Origin: Thermogymnomonas acidicola JCM 13583
GTDB lineage: Archaea; Thermoplasmatota; Thermoplasmata; Thermoplasmatales; Thermoplasmataceae
DNA length: 64,000 bases
Reading direction: 5' to 3'
Assembly: GCF_001316105.1 (NCBI RefSeq)
Contig: NZ_BBCP01000002.1
Coordinates: forward strand, 62,001 to 126,000
In this document: positions 1 through 10,027 of the stretch, one piece after another
Layout: each line of letters starts with the position of its first letter
Position numbering within the stretch: position 1 is the stretch's first letter
The notes under the pieces: generated by a model
Told to the model about the DNA's origin: nothing
Database searches by the model: none
Seen by the model: only the letters and a program-made list of their open reading frames with translations
Program-made: the position numbers and the translations under genes

Positions 1-101
1 ACGCCCACCGCCTCGTCCACACCGACCTGCTTGAGCAGTCTCAGGGCCCTGATATCACCTGTGTCTGTCACGATCTCCGCGATCCTGAACCTGTGGCCCA
101 T
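1..101 (-). CDS. Partial gene, N-terminus only, function unknown
   Basis: The first 33 codons of a minus-strand gene run off the left edge. The peptide begins MGHRFRIAEI and continues as a soluble-looking stretch; I do not recognise it. I chose the ATG at 101 because a TATA-like element lies about 34-40 bases upstream at roughly 135-141. A second in-frame ATG at 134 would sit on top of that element, so it is less likely. The gene is transcribed away from the MFS transporter that starts at 212. Confidence 0.4.
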   Translation of the reverse strand, partial: MGHRFRIAEIVTDTGDIRALRLLKQVGVDEAVG

Positions 102-176
102 AAGATGTGAACCGAATGCTGGAGATTTAAGCATTCTTTATACATATACAGATACTTTGTCCTCACGTATTCAATT

Positions 177-188
177 AAATATCTTTAA
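177..188 (+). promoter_or_regulatory. TATA-like box of the MFS gene
   Basis: An A/T-rich element (aaatatctttaa) lies 24-35 bases before the ATG at 212. That spacing would place transcription start at or next to the start codon, as in leaderless archaeal mRNAs. Confidence 0.45.
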
Positions 189-211
189 CTGGCTGAGAGT
201 TAGGACAGCTG

Positions 212-1547
212 ATGCAGAACAAAGGTGCTGAGGCGGATAAGATCGACAGGTACGATATAGTAGTGCTCATAGCAGTCTTTCTGGGCTGGGCTGTTTCAGC
301 GACCGACATAACACTGAATGGCTTCCTTCTAGGCCAGATCACAAAGGCCTTCCACATATCCACCGCTCTGTTCGGTTTCATAGGGCTGGCATTCGGAGTC
401 GGTGATGGCCTTGGTGGCTTCATCTTCGGAAGGATCAATGACACATCGTGGGGGGGCCGCAAACTGACATTCCTGATTACGCTACTTGGCGTTCTGGTGT
501 TCACAGTTCTCAGTGGCCTTTCAGTGAACTTCCCCCCCATGTTCGTGGCTACAAGGCTCGGGGGGGCAGGCATCTTCAGCGGTGCCGAGATGACCGGGGG
601 GGGATGGGTGCTCCTGGCCGAGCAGATACCGAGCTACCGCAGGAGCTGGTTCATATCAATCTCCCAAGGAGGTGTTGCGGTCGGGTATTTCTTTGCTGAC
701 CTGTTTTCCTCAACCTTCGCGGCACCAACGAGCCTAGGGTGGAGGTGGGGGGGCTTCATTGCAAACGGCATCATAGGAACGGGTTTCTATGCCCTGAGGT
801 TCGCACTGAGGGAGAGCCCCGCATGGTCGCACATCAAGGCATTCAAGCTAGAGGGCAAGGCCGCAGGCGCCACAGTGTCCCAGGGGGTGAGGGAGATATT
901 CAAGTCGCCATACGGGAAGATAACCGCCCTTTCTTTCGTGGGGGGGCTTGCAGCTGCGTTCTTTGGGACCGCCTTTCATGATTACTACTATGCCGACTGG
1001 TACGAAATAGGAGGCATTGACAGGACTCCACTACCCTCCCTCGTATACTTCCTCGTCTTCGTTGGCTTTGTCCTGGGACACTTTGCGGCCAACATGACAG
1101 AGGGCTGGTACATGGACCACTTCGGTACCAGGAGGGCTGTGCTCTTCACCTCCATTGCAGTGGTCATGATGGTGGTATTCTGGAGGGTGCCGGTGGACAT
1201 ATCGTATGCACTTGACTTTGTCATACTCTTCCTTGTTGGCTACGGGGGGGTGCAGACAATATGGGGGGGGTTCGCCCCCTGCTTACATGCCCCAGGTGTA
1301 TCCCACGAGGATAAGGCATTCTGGGGGGGAGGGTTTCCTCTGGGCACTCACTTACGGGGGGGGTTTCTATTCCCTGGCGGCCTACCTTGGAGGTGTGTGG
1401 ATCGCCCTGAATGAGTGGTACCTTGTCTTCATCGTCTCGGGAGTTGCGTTCGCAATATACGTGGCCTTCATGGCATCCACTGCCATCGAGCTCAAGGGAA
1501 AGGATCTGGACTTCCTTGAGAAGTTCGGAGCGGCCGGGGGTGAATGA
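212..1547 (+). CDS. MFS transporter (metabolite:H+ symporter type)
   Basis: Twelve-helix major facilitator, about 440 residues after joining two frames. The N-terminal part (212 to about 1260) carries the loop-2 motif GRIND..WG-RK and a GAEM..WVLLAE stretch like that of acid/sugar porters. The C-terminal part continues in the frame that gives YPTRIRHSGEGF, the family motif before helix 11, and ends with TGA at 1547. The shift is near 1280, where GCCCCCTGC should read with four C to keep FAPAYMPQVYPTR in frame. Runs at 598, 1263 and 1323 appear to add extra glycines to motifs that normally have fewer. The MBL-fold gene downstream starts inside its last codons, so the two are probably co-transcribed. 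Substrate is unknown; a carboxylate or sugar is likely from the family. Confidence 0.85.
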
Positions 1548-2487
1548 AACGCCCGGGATCGCGCACAGGGAAATAGACAGCAATGTGGGTCTGCTGATGG
1601 GCAGCCTGGGTGATGTTGACCTGAACATACTGGTCATATCGCCCGATGGTGACGGGAAAAGCATGCTGGACTGTGGTACGGCTGACATGGCCCAGCAGAT
1701 CCATGATGTGGCAGGAGTGCCAAAAAGGGTGTACGTTTCACACTCCCACTATGACCACGACGGCGGTGCGGGGGGGTTCTTCTCTTCGTTGGGGGGGTCA
1801 GAAATATTTGCGAGCCAGGCAACAATTGCCCTGCTCCAGACACCTGAAACCGCGCTGGAGAGTTTCTTTCCATGGAGGCACAGGGTTTTTCTGGAGAAGC
1901 AACAGGCTGAAAGATTCGCGGAGGAAATCCTGAGACAGTCCTCCACAGGTGCATACTTCAAACCAGTAAAGAGAGATGACGGGGGGGAGCCAATAGAGGT
2001 CATTGATGCGCCCGGGCACGTCGCAGGAATGCAAGTATTCAGGTACAGAGATATACTGTTCACATCAGATGCCATACAGGGTTCCGGCATAAAGGGGAGT
2101 GCATACACTGACAGCATTCCGCAGATCTCTTCCTTCCAGGAGTACTTCCAGACCCTGCGCAAGGTCATGTCCCTCAAGAATGAGGTAATGGTCCCCCCCG
2201 GACACAACTACAGTCCTGCTTCTTCAAGGGTCATTGAAGGATCTGCGATCGATCGTTTCCTAGCAGCCTCCTACGATACTGCCAGGCGAATACTGGATTA
2301 CGCTTACGATGCTCTCAGCGAAGACTGGCAGTCCATCGGCACTCTGGCAGCATACCTCCTACGGAAGTTCTCAATAGGGAAGTTGTATCCGCAGTGCCTC
2401 ATAACCGCGGAGGCAGCGGTTTCACACTACTGTGGAATCGTTTTGAGGAGATCGGAAGGAGGCATTTCACTTTACAGAATTCCCTAG
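1540..2487 (+). CDS. Metallo-beta-lactamase fold hydrolase
   Basis: A protein of about 315 residues with the MBL metal motif HSHYDH at residues 68-73, then DAPGH near 160, FTSDA near 175 and a late PPGH near 222. These are the expected ligands of a binuclear metal hydrolase. I chose the GTG at 1540 because it overlaps the stop of the MFS gene (TGA 1545-1547), typical of translational coupling, and places the fold start normally. The C-terminal 100 residues are helical and not diagnostic. Co-transcription with a transporter suggests hydrolysis of an imported ester or thioester, but this is only inference. It ends tail to tail with the regulator gene, overlapping by 4 bases. Confidence 0.8.
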   Translation: MNETPGIAHREIDSNVGLLMGSLGDVDLNILVISPDGDGKSMLDCGTADMAQQIHDVAGVPKRVYVSHSHYDHDGGAGGFFSSLGGSEIFASQATIALLQTPETALESFFPWRHRVFLEKQQAERFAEEILRQSSTGAYFKPVKRDDGGEPIEVIDAPGHVAGMQVFRYRDILFTSDAIQGSGIKGSAYTDSIPQISSFQEYFQTLRKVMSLKNEVMVPPGHNYSPASSRVIEGSAIDRFLAASYDTARRILDYAYDALSEDWQSIGTLAAYLLRKFSIGKLYPQCLITAEAAVSHYCGIVLRRSEGGISLYRIP

Positions 2488-3128
2488 TAATCACCCATAA
2501 GACGATCCCTCTCGCCAATGACCTTCCTGATTGCACTTTTGAGCCTGTAGTTAACGGTGGATTTGGATGCCCTGGTGATTTGACTGATCTCGGTTAGCGT
2601 TATCTTCCTTGGCGTGTCGAAGAACCCGTTGTTGATGGCAATCTTCAGTACCCTCTCCTCATCTTCCGTTAGACATAGAGGGCGTCTCTCAACCACCCTG
2701 GAAATTTCCACGATATCGCAGAAGTCAGTTAGGGCATCTATTACCTCCCTCCTCGAGACAGAGGTACTGTCAAATGCAGCAAGATAAATCTCAACGCCAG
2801 ACCTCACCGTCAGGCCAAGTGCAATTACCCCCAACTCATTCATCACACGGCGGAGAGATTCCCTGTAATCACCGACCAGTATCATCTCGCCTGCCCCCCC
2901 GCCGCTGGTCTTGCGCACCACCTGTATGCGCACATCCCCCCCTTTGCAGGACTTTGCAATATCCTTAAGGTTTCCCTTCCTGTCAGAGAACTGCATATAC
3001 TCAACATTCTTACCATTCATGTTCAGGACGTATCCGAGGGAGTGGATTGAAAGGTCAGGAAAAGATTCTGTGCCCTGGGTCCAGTCACCCTCGTGCCTGA
3101 GTACCAGCCTCAGGCTCTCAATCGCCAT
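2484..3128 (-). CDS. HTH transcriptional regulator, bacterio-opsin activator (HTH_10) type
   Basis: A 214-residue protein with an alpha/beta N-terminal region and a C-terminal helix-turn-helix. The C-terminal block reads LTEDEERVLKIAINNGFFDTPRK followed by LTEISQITRASKSTVNYRLK, the arrangement of the archaeal Bat/HTH_10 family. I prefer the ATG at 3128 to the in-frame ATG at 3134 because the TATA-like box at 3144-3156 is better spaced from it. It faces the MFS/MBL pair and could regulate it; no operator can be assigned. One long C run (2896) and a C7 at 2937 lie inside it without breaking the frame. Confidence 0.8.
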   Translation of the reverse strand: MAIESLRLVLRHEGDWTQGTESFPDLSIHSLGYVLNMNGKNVEYMQFSDRKGNLKDIAKSCKGGDVRIQVVRKTSGGGAGEMILVGDYRESLRRVMNELGVIALGLTVRSGVEIYLAAFDSTSVSRREVIDALTDFCDIVEISRVVERRPLCLTEDEERVLKIAINNGFFDTPRKITLTEISQITRASKSTVNYRLKSAIRKVIGERDRLMGDY

Positions 3129-3134
3129 ATGCAT

Positions 3135-3608
3135 ACCATTGAAATTATATTTATAACAATTTGCATCTAGCGGTAAGATTTAGGAAAACTCCCCCCCTTA
3201 CGAACAATCCTGAACATTCACGCACCCGTGCTGCACTCCATTGCATTGCAGGTGAGGACAACAGCGGTTACCTAATAACAGGTGCGGGCATCCTTCCAGG
3301 ACATGAGAGGTGCATGTTTTTCCAAGGCGTATGTGAAGACGCCCCCTGGTAAGCGCACTCATGCAAGATAGCTTTGCCGTGCCAGACTCCAGGGAGATCT
3401 AGGGCACAGTCGAGGAACCGTGGACGGCATTGCCTCGCCATCCTGAAAGCACATGAGAACTCAGCGCCCCCTGGAAATGAATCGATGGGAGCAATATGTT
3501 AACGCCAGCTGGGAAGTACAGGCTACATTTCCAGCAACTGATCTATCAAGGCAAACTTCAGTGCAAAAAAGAGTCTAATTCAGGCGCGAAGATTCCATCG
3601 GTTCGCCA
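3135..3608. other. Intergenic region, no gene recognised
   Basis: Apart from the regulator's promoter at the left end, I see no coding pattern, tRNA or obvious structured RNA. Short open frames here lack archaeal codon bias and do not resemble known proteins. Confidence 0.5.
3144..3156 (-). promoter_or_regulatory. TATA-like box of the HTH regulator
   Basis: Read on the minus strand, an A/T-rich element (TTATAAATATAA) lies about 22 bases from its centre to the ATG at 3128. It is the only clear promoter-like signal in this gap. Confidence 0.45.
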
Positions 3609-4765
3609 TCACGCCTGGGCGGTCTCCGCTACCCTGAAAGGTATAAGGTCGCCGCTCTGCGCATCGAAGAGCTTTATCTTCGATGCGTTCACGTAAACCG
3701 TCAGCCTCGAACCAGGGCTTACCGGCAGCCTGGACAGGACGTTAAGCCTCTCCTCCCCCCCACTTTCATAGACACAACGAAGCTGCCGTGGACGTAGTTG
3801 GAGGCGTCCACCTCGAAGGTCCCGAACTTCACCATCTCACTGCTCCCGCCCAGGTTCGTAACGTCGTTCTCTGTGGCCAGGTCCTCGGGCCTGATGCCAA
3901 CTGTGACCTCCCTGTCCCAGGTCTCGTCCGAAGCCGCCACGGGGACGGGTATCCTGGCATCGGCCACCCTTATCACGAGCCTCTCGCCGTCCAATGATGT
4001 AGACCCCCCCTCAGTAGGTTTATCTCCCCCCCAAGGCTGCCAGCGACCCTTACGTTCCTGGGCCTGTCATATATCTCGCCTGGTGTATCGATCTGTATCA
4101 GGCGGCCGGAATGGATAACGGCGACTTTCCTTGCGAGGGAGAAGATGTCCGATGGGTCGTGGGACACGATCACCGCTGTGATCCCGTACTCCTCCTGCAC
4201 CCTCCTGACAAGGCTCCTGGCGTCGTCCCTCCTGTTGGCGTCCAGGTTGCTGAATGGCTCGTCCAGGAGCAGGAGCGAGGGGTTCTTTGCCAGTGCCCTG
4301 GCCAGGGCAACCCTCTGCTGCTGGCCCCCCCCGCTTATCTCACCCGGCCTCTTTTCGAGGGTCTCCGATATCTCGAGGACCCTTGCTAGCTCCGTTATCC
4401 TCCTGTGTATGTCCTCCGGGGACCAGTGTTTTGACTTCAGGGGGAAGGCTATGTTCTCGTAATTTGTCATGTGGGGGGTAGAGCGCCCAGTTCTGGAACA
4501 CCATACCGACGTTCCTGTCCTCCACAGGTATTATGTCCTTCCCGTCACTGGCAGCCACCTGGTCGTTGAAGTATATGGCGCCACGCGTCGGCGTCTCCAG
4601 ACCCGCGATGATCCTCATTATCGTCGTCTTGCCGGCGCCGCTGGCACCAAGTATGCCGAAGAACGAGTTGTCCTCTATCTCGAAAGATATGTCATCCAGG
4701 GCCTTGAACTCGCGGCCCTTCTTGCCGAATACCTTGTCTATGTGCTCAAGCCTTATCCTTACCAT
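3609..4765 (-). CDS. Sugar ABC transporter ATP-binding protein (MalK/UgpC type)
   Basis: ATPase of about 385 residues, last gene of a four-gene minus-strand importer operon. Walker A reads GASGAGKTT near residue 40, Q-loop VFQNWALYP near 85, signature region SGG-QQQRVALARAL near 135, Walker B LLLLDEPFSNLDA near 160, and H-loop SHDPSD near 195. A C-terminal TOBE/OB region with VGIRPEDL follows, as in sugar-import ATPases. Frames must be joined near 4470, 4010 and 3755, all at G/C runs. The signature motif shows an extra glycine at the run near 4327, another sign of run-length error. I chose the ATG at 4765 rather than the GTG nine bases upstream. The stop is TGA at 3609-3611. Confidence 0.88.
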
Positions 4766-4774
4766 CCGCAACAC

Positions 4775-5624
4775 CTATCCCTTAGCGCCCGATCCGAAAG
4801 CCAGGAGCCCCCTTATGAAGTACCTACCAAGGAATATAAAGATTACCAGGGGGGGTATCAGCGATGCCAGGAAAGCTGCAGCGAAGCTCTCGTTGTACAG
4901 AGTTCCGTAACCACCCGTGAAGCTGAGCAGTGCAACCGAAGCCGTTCTCTTGGACGGGCTCGATATCAGGACTAGAGGTATGAAGAAGTTGTTCCAGCTC
5001 TCGATCAGGACGAATATGAACGTGCTGATGAGGCCAGGCATGGTCAGTGGCAGGACGATCCTGCTGAAGATGCGGAAGTCACTGGCCCCCGTCTATCCTT
5101 GCAGATTCCAGCGTCGTTCTGGGCAGCACGGCCAGGAATATCGACATGAGGAGCGCACCTGTGGGGGGGAGGTAGAAGATGAGGAAAGCGAATATGAGGC
5201 CGGCAGTGCTGTCGAATATGTTCATTGCAACGGTCAACCTGATCAGGGGGGGCACCAGCGTTATCTGGTACGGCACGAAGGTCGCTATTGCAATTATGGT
5301 GAATATCACGTTGTTTATGAACGAAGTCACCTTGTAGAAGTAATAGGCGGCCAGTGCACCCAGGAACGTGGATATAAGTGCCACGGGTATGACGTAGAGG
5401 ATGCTGTTCACTATGGGCGTTGACAGCGCGCTCAGTACCACCTTCATCGGCAGGATGCTGAACGAAGCGGGTTTCAGCACAGGTGTTGAGAGGACGCCTA
5501 TGTTCGTCTTCAGCCCGTCTATGACCAGGGCATACACGGGTATAAGCCAGACCACAGCTAGGAAGCTCAGTATCACGTACTTGACCACGCGCCTTGCCAT
5601 TATGATCGGTTTGCTACGAGGCAT
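4775..5624 (-). CDS. Sugar ABC transporter permease (MalG type)
   Basis: Six-helix inner permease of about 280 residues. After helix 3-4 it carries the EAA-type loop around ESARIDGASDFRIFSRIVLP, which contacts the ATPase. That loop is split by a C5 run at 5086-5090. Reading four C gives IDGASDFR and joins both frames. The start ATG at 5624 overlaps the upstream permease stop (5614-5616), so translation is probably coupled; MARR at 5600 is an alternative start. It ends just before the ATPase gene. Substrate specificity cannot be read from the permease. Confidence 0.88.
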
Positions 5625-6491
5625 TTGCCATCCACCTCTTGAGGCCGTATAGGGCGTAAGGTATGACCACAACGGCCGCAATTACAACGATTATAACTCC
5701 GGACGCCGCGGAATAAGAGAAGAACTCGGTGGTGTAGAAGTAATACATCCTCAGCACCGCAGTCTCGATGGCTGGGTTGAGGCCCACGGACACGTAGGCG
5801 AGGGAGAATATCCTGAAGGCGAAGAGGAAGAGGAGCGCGGTGGAAACTATAAAGCCGTTCTTTGCGTTCGGGAGCAGTATCCTGAACGTCACCCTCAGGG
5901 GGGGGCCTGCGGCGTCGAGCCTGGCCGATTCCAGTATGTTCCTGTTTATGTTCTGGAAAGACGCAAGGTAGAAGAGCGCAGAGAGGCCGGAGTACTCCCA
6001 GAGTGAGACCAGAATGAGGCTGGGGAGCATGGTAGCCCTGCTGTCCAGCCACGTCCCGGTTGGGAGGTGCAGGGCGGCCAGGATCACGTTTATGCCTGTG
6101 TGTATGTTGAAGAGCCATGTCCATATGACCGCCACTGCAGCGCTGGATATTGCAAGGGGGGGATAGACGAAGACTGAGGTGAAGAAAGTCCTCGCCCGGC
6201 CATTTCCAACGAAGAAGATGAAGGCGCCGAGCAGTATGCCCAGGAGGTTGCCTCCGGCCACGAGGCAGCGCTCCATATGAGCGACCTCGCCAGTGACGAT
6301 GTGAAGGACGCTATCCTGAATATCTGCGCGTATGTCAGAAGGCCCACGAATGACGGGTGGGGGGGGTGAAGGAGGGAATAATCCAGGAATGAGTAGTAGA
6401 GGTTCCAGAAAATGAAATAGAGGAGTATTACACCGAACGCAAGTGCAGGTAAAGAAAATAGTATTGTTGTTCGCCTGGACATCCGGATCAT
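5614..6491 (-). CDS. Sugar ABC transporter permease (MalF/UgpA type)
   Basis: First permease of the operon, about 290 residues and six predicted helices. The ATPase-contact loop reads ESARLDAAGP.LRVTFRILLP. Two frames join near 6265, where one G seems to be missing (GCTGCC followed by CTCGTGGCC). The start ATG at 6491 overlaps the TGA of the binding-protein gene (ATGA), so the genes are translated in tandem. N-terminal MSRRTTILFSLPALAF is a basic segment followed by the first helix. Together with the second permease it forms the membrane channel of the importer. Confidence 0.87.
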
Positions 6492-8104
6492 GCCTTTGGT
6501 ACTGCCAGCGTCACCATGTTCTCCAGGAAGCTGAGGCCGAAAGGTGACATGTAGACATACTGGACGTTGTCAGCGTTTCTGCTGTTTGTATGGTAGTCAC
6601 TGGTGGCATGGGCCGTGACAGTTGCGTTGGCTGATGTGTTGGCCCACGGAGGCAGGTAACCACCGAAGGGGGGGTGCCCGGGAGATCCCATGTACCCCCC
6701 CAGGCCAAGGGAATTGGCAGACATCCACTGCTGCTCCTCGCTGGATAGTACCTGCTTCAGGGATGCATCCAGGACAGAGACCGCTCCCTGGAATGTTGAT
6801 GAGGATGATGAGGGTGTGAACGACTCGCTGAAGGATGCCATTGCGGACTCTGCTGATGCCAGGGGGGGCCCTGCGAAGAGGCCTCCGTCAGACAGCTGGT
6901 ATACCCAGTCATTGCCTGGTGTGCTCTTTGCAAGCTGGTAGCTGTACCACTGAGCTGGAGTGTTGAAGTAGTCCGTGGTCACGTTGTCATAGAACGTAAC
7001 TGCTTTCCACTTGGTGAAGACCATCTGGCCGGCCCAGGAGGCAAAGTACTTGGCAAATATCAGACCTGCAGTCTGTGTTGAACCCGTAGGCACTGCCACC
7101 GAGTCGGTTACCATCACGAAGTACTGCGATGTGTTGGGGGAAGTCCTCGGACATCAGAGATATGTTCGTCCAGGATGTGTATGGGGCCACCGCAGGGTAG
7201 TTCGTCACGTTGAGGAAGTCGTAAGCGTAGTTCGTGTACCAGTTCCCGTTGACCTGGAACGCCACCTGGCCAGAAGTAACTTCACTGATGGCCTGTGTCC
7301 ATGTCATGCTCTGCTCTCCCGAATAGCTGTCGTTCTGGAAGAGCGAGTATATGTCACTTGTCTCATTTATTGTGTTGGCCACTGTGGGGGGTTTGACATG
7401 TTAAGCGTCCCGTACATGAACTCATCATACATCTTATTGCCCGCCAGTGCCAGGAAGATGTCCTCCCAGACGTTCAACTGGTCCCAGCCCCCCCCGTCAC
7501 CGCCAGGAATTATCCAGGGTGTGACACCATCGCTCTCAAGGGTCTTCGTGTCGCTGATGAGCGTGCTAAGGTTCGTGGGTATTGGCACGTTGTACTTCTT
7601 CAGCAGCTGCGGGTTGAAGTAGAGCTGGGCCCCCCCCTGGTGCAGGTCAACCGGGAGGGACAGCAGGTGGCCATTGAACTCCCCAGCCTCTATGACCTCC
7701 GGTAACGAGTTATTGGTGAGGTTCATCTGCTCCGCAACCGGGCCCATGTTGACGAACGAGTTGATGCCGTTGGGCGCAGCCTCAACATAGCTGAGCATCG
7801 CGGGGGGGCCAAAGTGCACCTGGAACGTTGCAGGCGGCTTTCCTGCCTCTATGAGGGACAGGATCGCGTAAATTGCATTAGAACCACCTGCACCCGGTGA
7901 CACGTAGGGCTGAAGGGTGTATCCCGTTGCATTGTGGAATGCAGGTGCCAGCTTGTCAAGAGCGACCTTGCCCTCCGTGGCCCACCAAGTGTAGAACTCC
8001 ACGTCCTTCGAAGTAGTCGTTGTGGGCCTCTTCTCTTCCACAACCACCACTACAACAGCAACCACCACAATAACAACCACAATGGCAGCAATGATTGCTA
8101 TCAT
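6488..8104 (-). CDS. Sugar ABC transporter substrate-binding protein, membrane-anchored
   Basis: Extracellular solute-binding protein (family 1 type), about 540 residues. It starts with a very hydrophobic Val/Ile-rich anchor (residues 4-22) and a Thr-rich linker, then the mature domain beginning DVEFYTWWATEGK. Later blocks include WIIPGGDGGGWDQLN and FQVNGNWY, typical of maltose/sugar binders. Frames join near 7388 (C6 where C4 or C7 is needed) and at 7136 (C5 where C4 gives FPNTSQYF). Start is uncertain. ATG 8104 is conservative, but with a one-base correction near 8131 the frame extends to a GTG at 8153, adding VDSGATPRSPPKRNNR. That Pro/Arg-rich tail resembles the start of the second importer's binding protein. 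First gene of the importer operon. Confidence 0.85.
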
Positions 8105-8314
8105 GCGGTTGTTCCTCTTAGGCGGACTTCTAGGTTGCTCCAGAATCTACCACATCGGAAGTCTTTGATTTGAAATACTGGATAAGAAAGGATATCCGGA
8201 CATGTCAGGTAAAAGGTATAATAATATGCACACTGCCCAGCCTCCCCCCCTTTTGTCCTCTAAACAGTCCCCCCCGGACACAAGACTAATTAGTCATCAT
8301 TATTACTCATCCTG
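8105..8314. promoter_or_regulatory. Divergent intergenic region between ABC operon and tenA-like gene
   Basis: This 210-base gap separates two divergent transcripts. A/T-rich stretches near 8215-8226 and 8286-8294 are possible TATA elements, the second about 25 bases before the ATG at 8315. No inverted repeat like the one shared by the amylolytic genes is present. Two C7 runs at about 8244 and 8271 show that run-length anomalies also occur outside genes. Confidence 0.4.
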
Positions 8315-8974
8315 ATGCTGTCTGAAAGGCTGAGAAAGGGAGTGGAAGACATCTTCGGAGAGATAGTCAGGCACCCTTTCCTTGTGGAGCTGCAGAACGG
8401 ATCGCTGGACAGGGAGAAGTTCCTCTTCTACCTGAGGCAGGACCACTACTACCTGCAGGAGTACTCCAGGACCCTCCTGATCACGGGCGTGTGTTCGGGC
8501 AACCAGGAAGTGGAGGAGATGTTCGCAAGGCATGCGACAGATGCCATAAAGACCGAGAAAATGATGCACGAGGACTACTTCAGGAGGTTCGGCAGGCGCC
8601 TGGAAGACTTCGCCCTTTCCCCCCCATGGTCAGAGGCGTACGTGAACTTCCTCGTGTATTTCAGGGAGAGGAGAGACTTCAGGGACCTCTTGATCGCGGT
8701 AGCGCCCTGCTACGTGATATACAGGGACGTCGGCCGGGTGCTCTATAAAGGGATGAGGGAGAGCGAGTATTCTGAGTGGATAGAGAAGTACGGGCACTCG
8801 GAGCAGTTTGAGAAGAGCGTGGAAGAGCTCGAGGGAGTAATAGACAGCACCAGCGGCATAGACGAGGAGAGGGCCATGAAGATCTACAGGAAGGCCTCCA
8901 TGTTCGAGTACAAGTTCTGGGACACCTCCTACAGGATGGAGACATACCCATTCGGTATCAACGGCCTCATCTGA
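8315..8974 (+). CDS. tenA: TenA/THI-4/PqqC-fold protein (TenA-like)
   Basis: All-helical protein of 219 residues, the normal TenA length, in one uninterrupted frame. It has the family pattern HPFLVELQNGSL near residues 20-31, FYLRQDHYYL near 38-47, a central APCYVIYRDVG holding the conserved cysteine near residue 133, and a C-terminal EYKFWDTSYRME. In characterised family members this fold hydrolyses aminopyrimidine thiamine degradation products, but some homologues act elsewhere, so the substrate is inferred. It ends overlapping the minus-strand AIR-synthase-like gene by 8 bases. The ATG at 8315 is the only good start. Confidence 0.85.
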   Translation: MLSERLRKGVEDIFGEIVRHPFLVELQNGSLDREKFLFYLRQDHYYLQEYSRTLLITGVCSGNQEVEEMFARHATDAIKTEKMMHEDYFRRFGRRLEDFALSPPWSEAYVNFLVYFRERRDFRDLLIAVAPCYVIYRDVGRVLYKGMRESEYSEWIEKYGHSEQFEKSVEELEGVIDSTSGIDEERAMKIYRKASMFEYKFWDTSYRMETYPFGINGLI

Positions 8975-10027
8975 CACCCGACTTTCTGGCTGCGTCAAAC
9001 GCTGCCCAGTAAGGGTCGCGGCCCGGGTGAACGAGTCTCTCCCTCCTCCCCCCCGACCTGACCATCCATTTGCCCTCACTTTTTTCGAGTATCCTTCCTA
9101 TTTCGCTAACGTGTATGCCAGCCCTCCTCATGCTATCAATGAGGCCATCCACGGCCTGCGGCCTTGCTGTGATGATAAGGGTGCCCTCACTTATTGACCT
9201 CAGTGGGTCAATGCCGAAGAGGGAGCAGACCTGCCCCCCACCTCTTCGTAGACGTTAATGCTCTCCCCCCCATACACCTCAATGCCGTTCCCTGATGCCT
9301 CTGATATCTCGAACAGTGCCCCCAGGACACCGCCCTCTGTGGCATCATGCATTGATGTGACGCCCTCGCTGCCTGTGCCTGCAGACATGCAGACCTCACT
9401 GTCCCTGACTGTGGACATCTCCATGAAGCGGGAGTCTATGGCCCTAAACACGTCAGAACCGAAGGCTTTCTCTACCTTCTCCCTGAACGACAGGGCCAGG
9501 ACTATGGCAGCCTCCAGGCCCGCGCTCTTGGTCATGAGGATAACATCACCTGGCCTTGCAGACCTGGTCGTGACATAGGTCTCACCGGAGCCGAGCATCG
9601 TTATGCTACCGGACATCGGCTGGCTGCTCCTTGGAGCCCTTAACACCTTCCTTGCCACGATGGAGCACCCGAGTGCGGCGCACTCCTCGCTTGCCCTCTC
9701 CCATATGGCCCCGATCGTATTCTCGTGGAAATCAGGCGGGAGTGCGAGAGATATGGCTGCCCAGGCCGGCCTGAGCCCGGTGGTGCACAGGTCCGATGCT
9801 GTTATGTGGACTGCCAGCCATATGGCCCTCTCCATCCCGAGTTCCAGGTGCACAGGGAATGGGTCAGTCGTTACTGCAAAGTACCTTCCACCTATGGAGA
9901 AGATGCCGCAGTCCACGCCGGGTGAAGGCGGCACAACGACATCGTTCCTGTCTGCCCCCCCAGGTTATTCAGGATGTGGGAAACGAAGAACTCCGCACCT
10001 ATCTTGCCTGGCTCGTGCAGGGCCCAT
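8967..10027 (-). CDS. AIR synthase-related protein (HypE/PurM superfamily), copy 1
   Basis: About 350 residues in the PurM/HypE/ThiL/SelD ATP-binding fold. Marks are VDCGIFSIGGRYFAVTTDPF near 45-65, SDLCTTGLRP near 90 and MHDATEGGVLGALFE near 215. Frames join at 9972 (G7 where five gives LGADRNDVVVPP) and near 9234 (six where four gives EEVGQVCSLF). The start is probably the ATG at 10027, overlapping the stop of copy 2; a one-base excess in GGGCCC hides it. The C-terminus ends DPYW..FDAARKSGVR and lacks the PRIC cysteine tail of true hydrogenase maturation HypE. No hydrogenase genes are nearby. The function is therefore open; phosphorylation or activation of a small metabolite is the fold's usual role. 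Confidence 0.8.

Noticed and set aside
101-134. Upstream ATG at 134 for the partial left-edge gene
   Set aside because: It coincides with the TATA-like element, so a start at 101 fits better.
177-260. Thiamine-type riboswitch before the MFS gene (ctgagag and ctgatgc strings)
   Set aside because: The strings resemble fragments of a TPP riboswitch, but the TATA box leaves no 5' leader and the rest of the consensus is absent.
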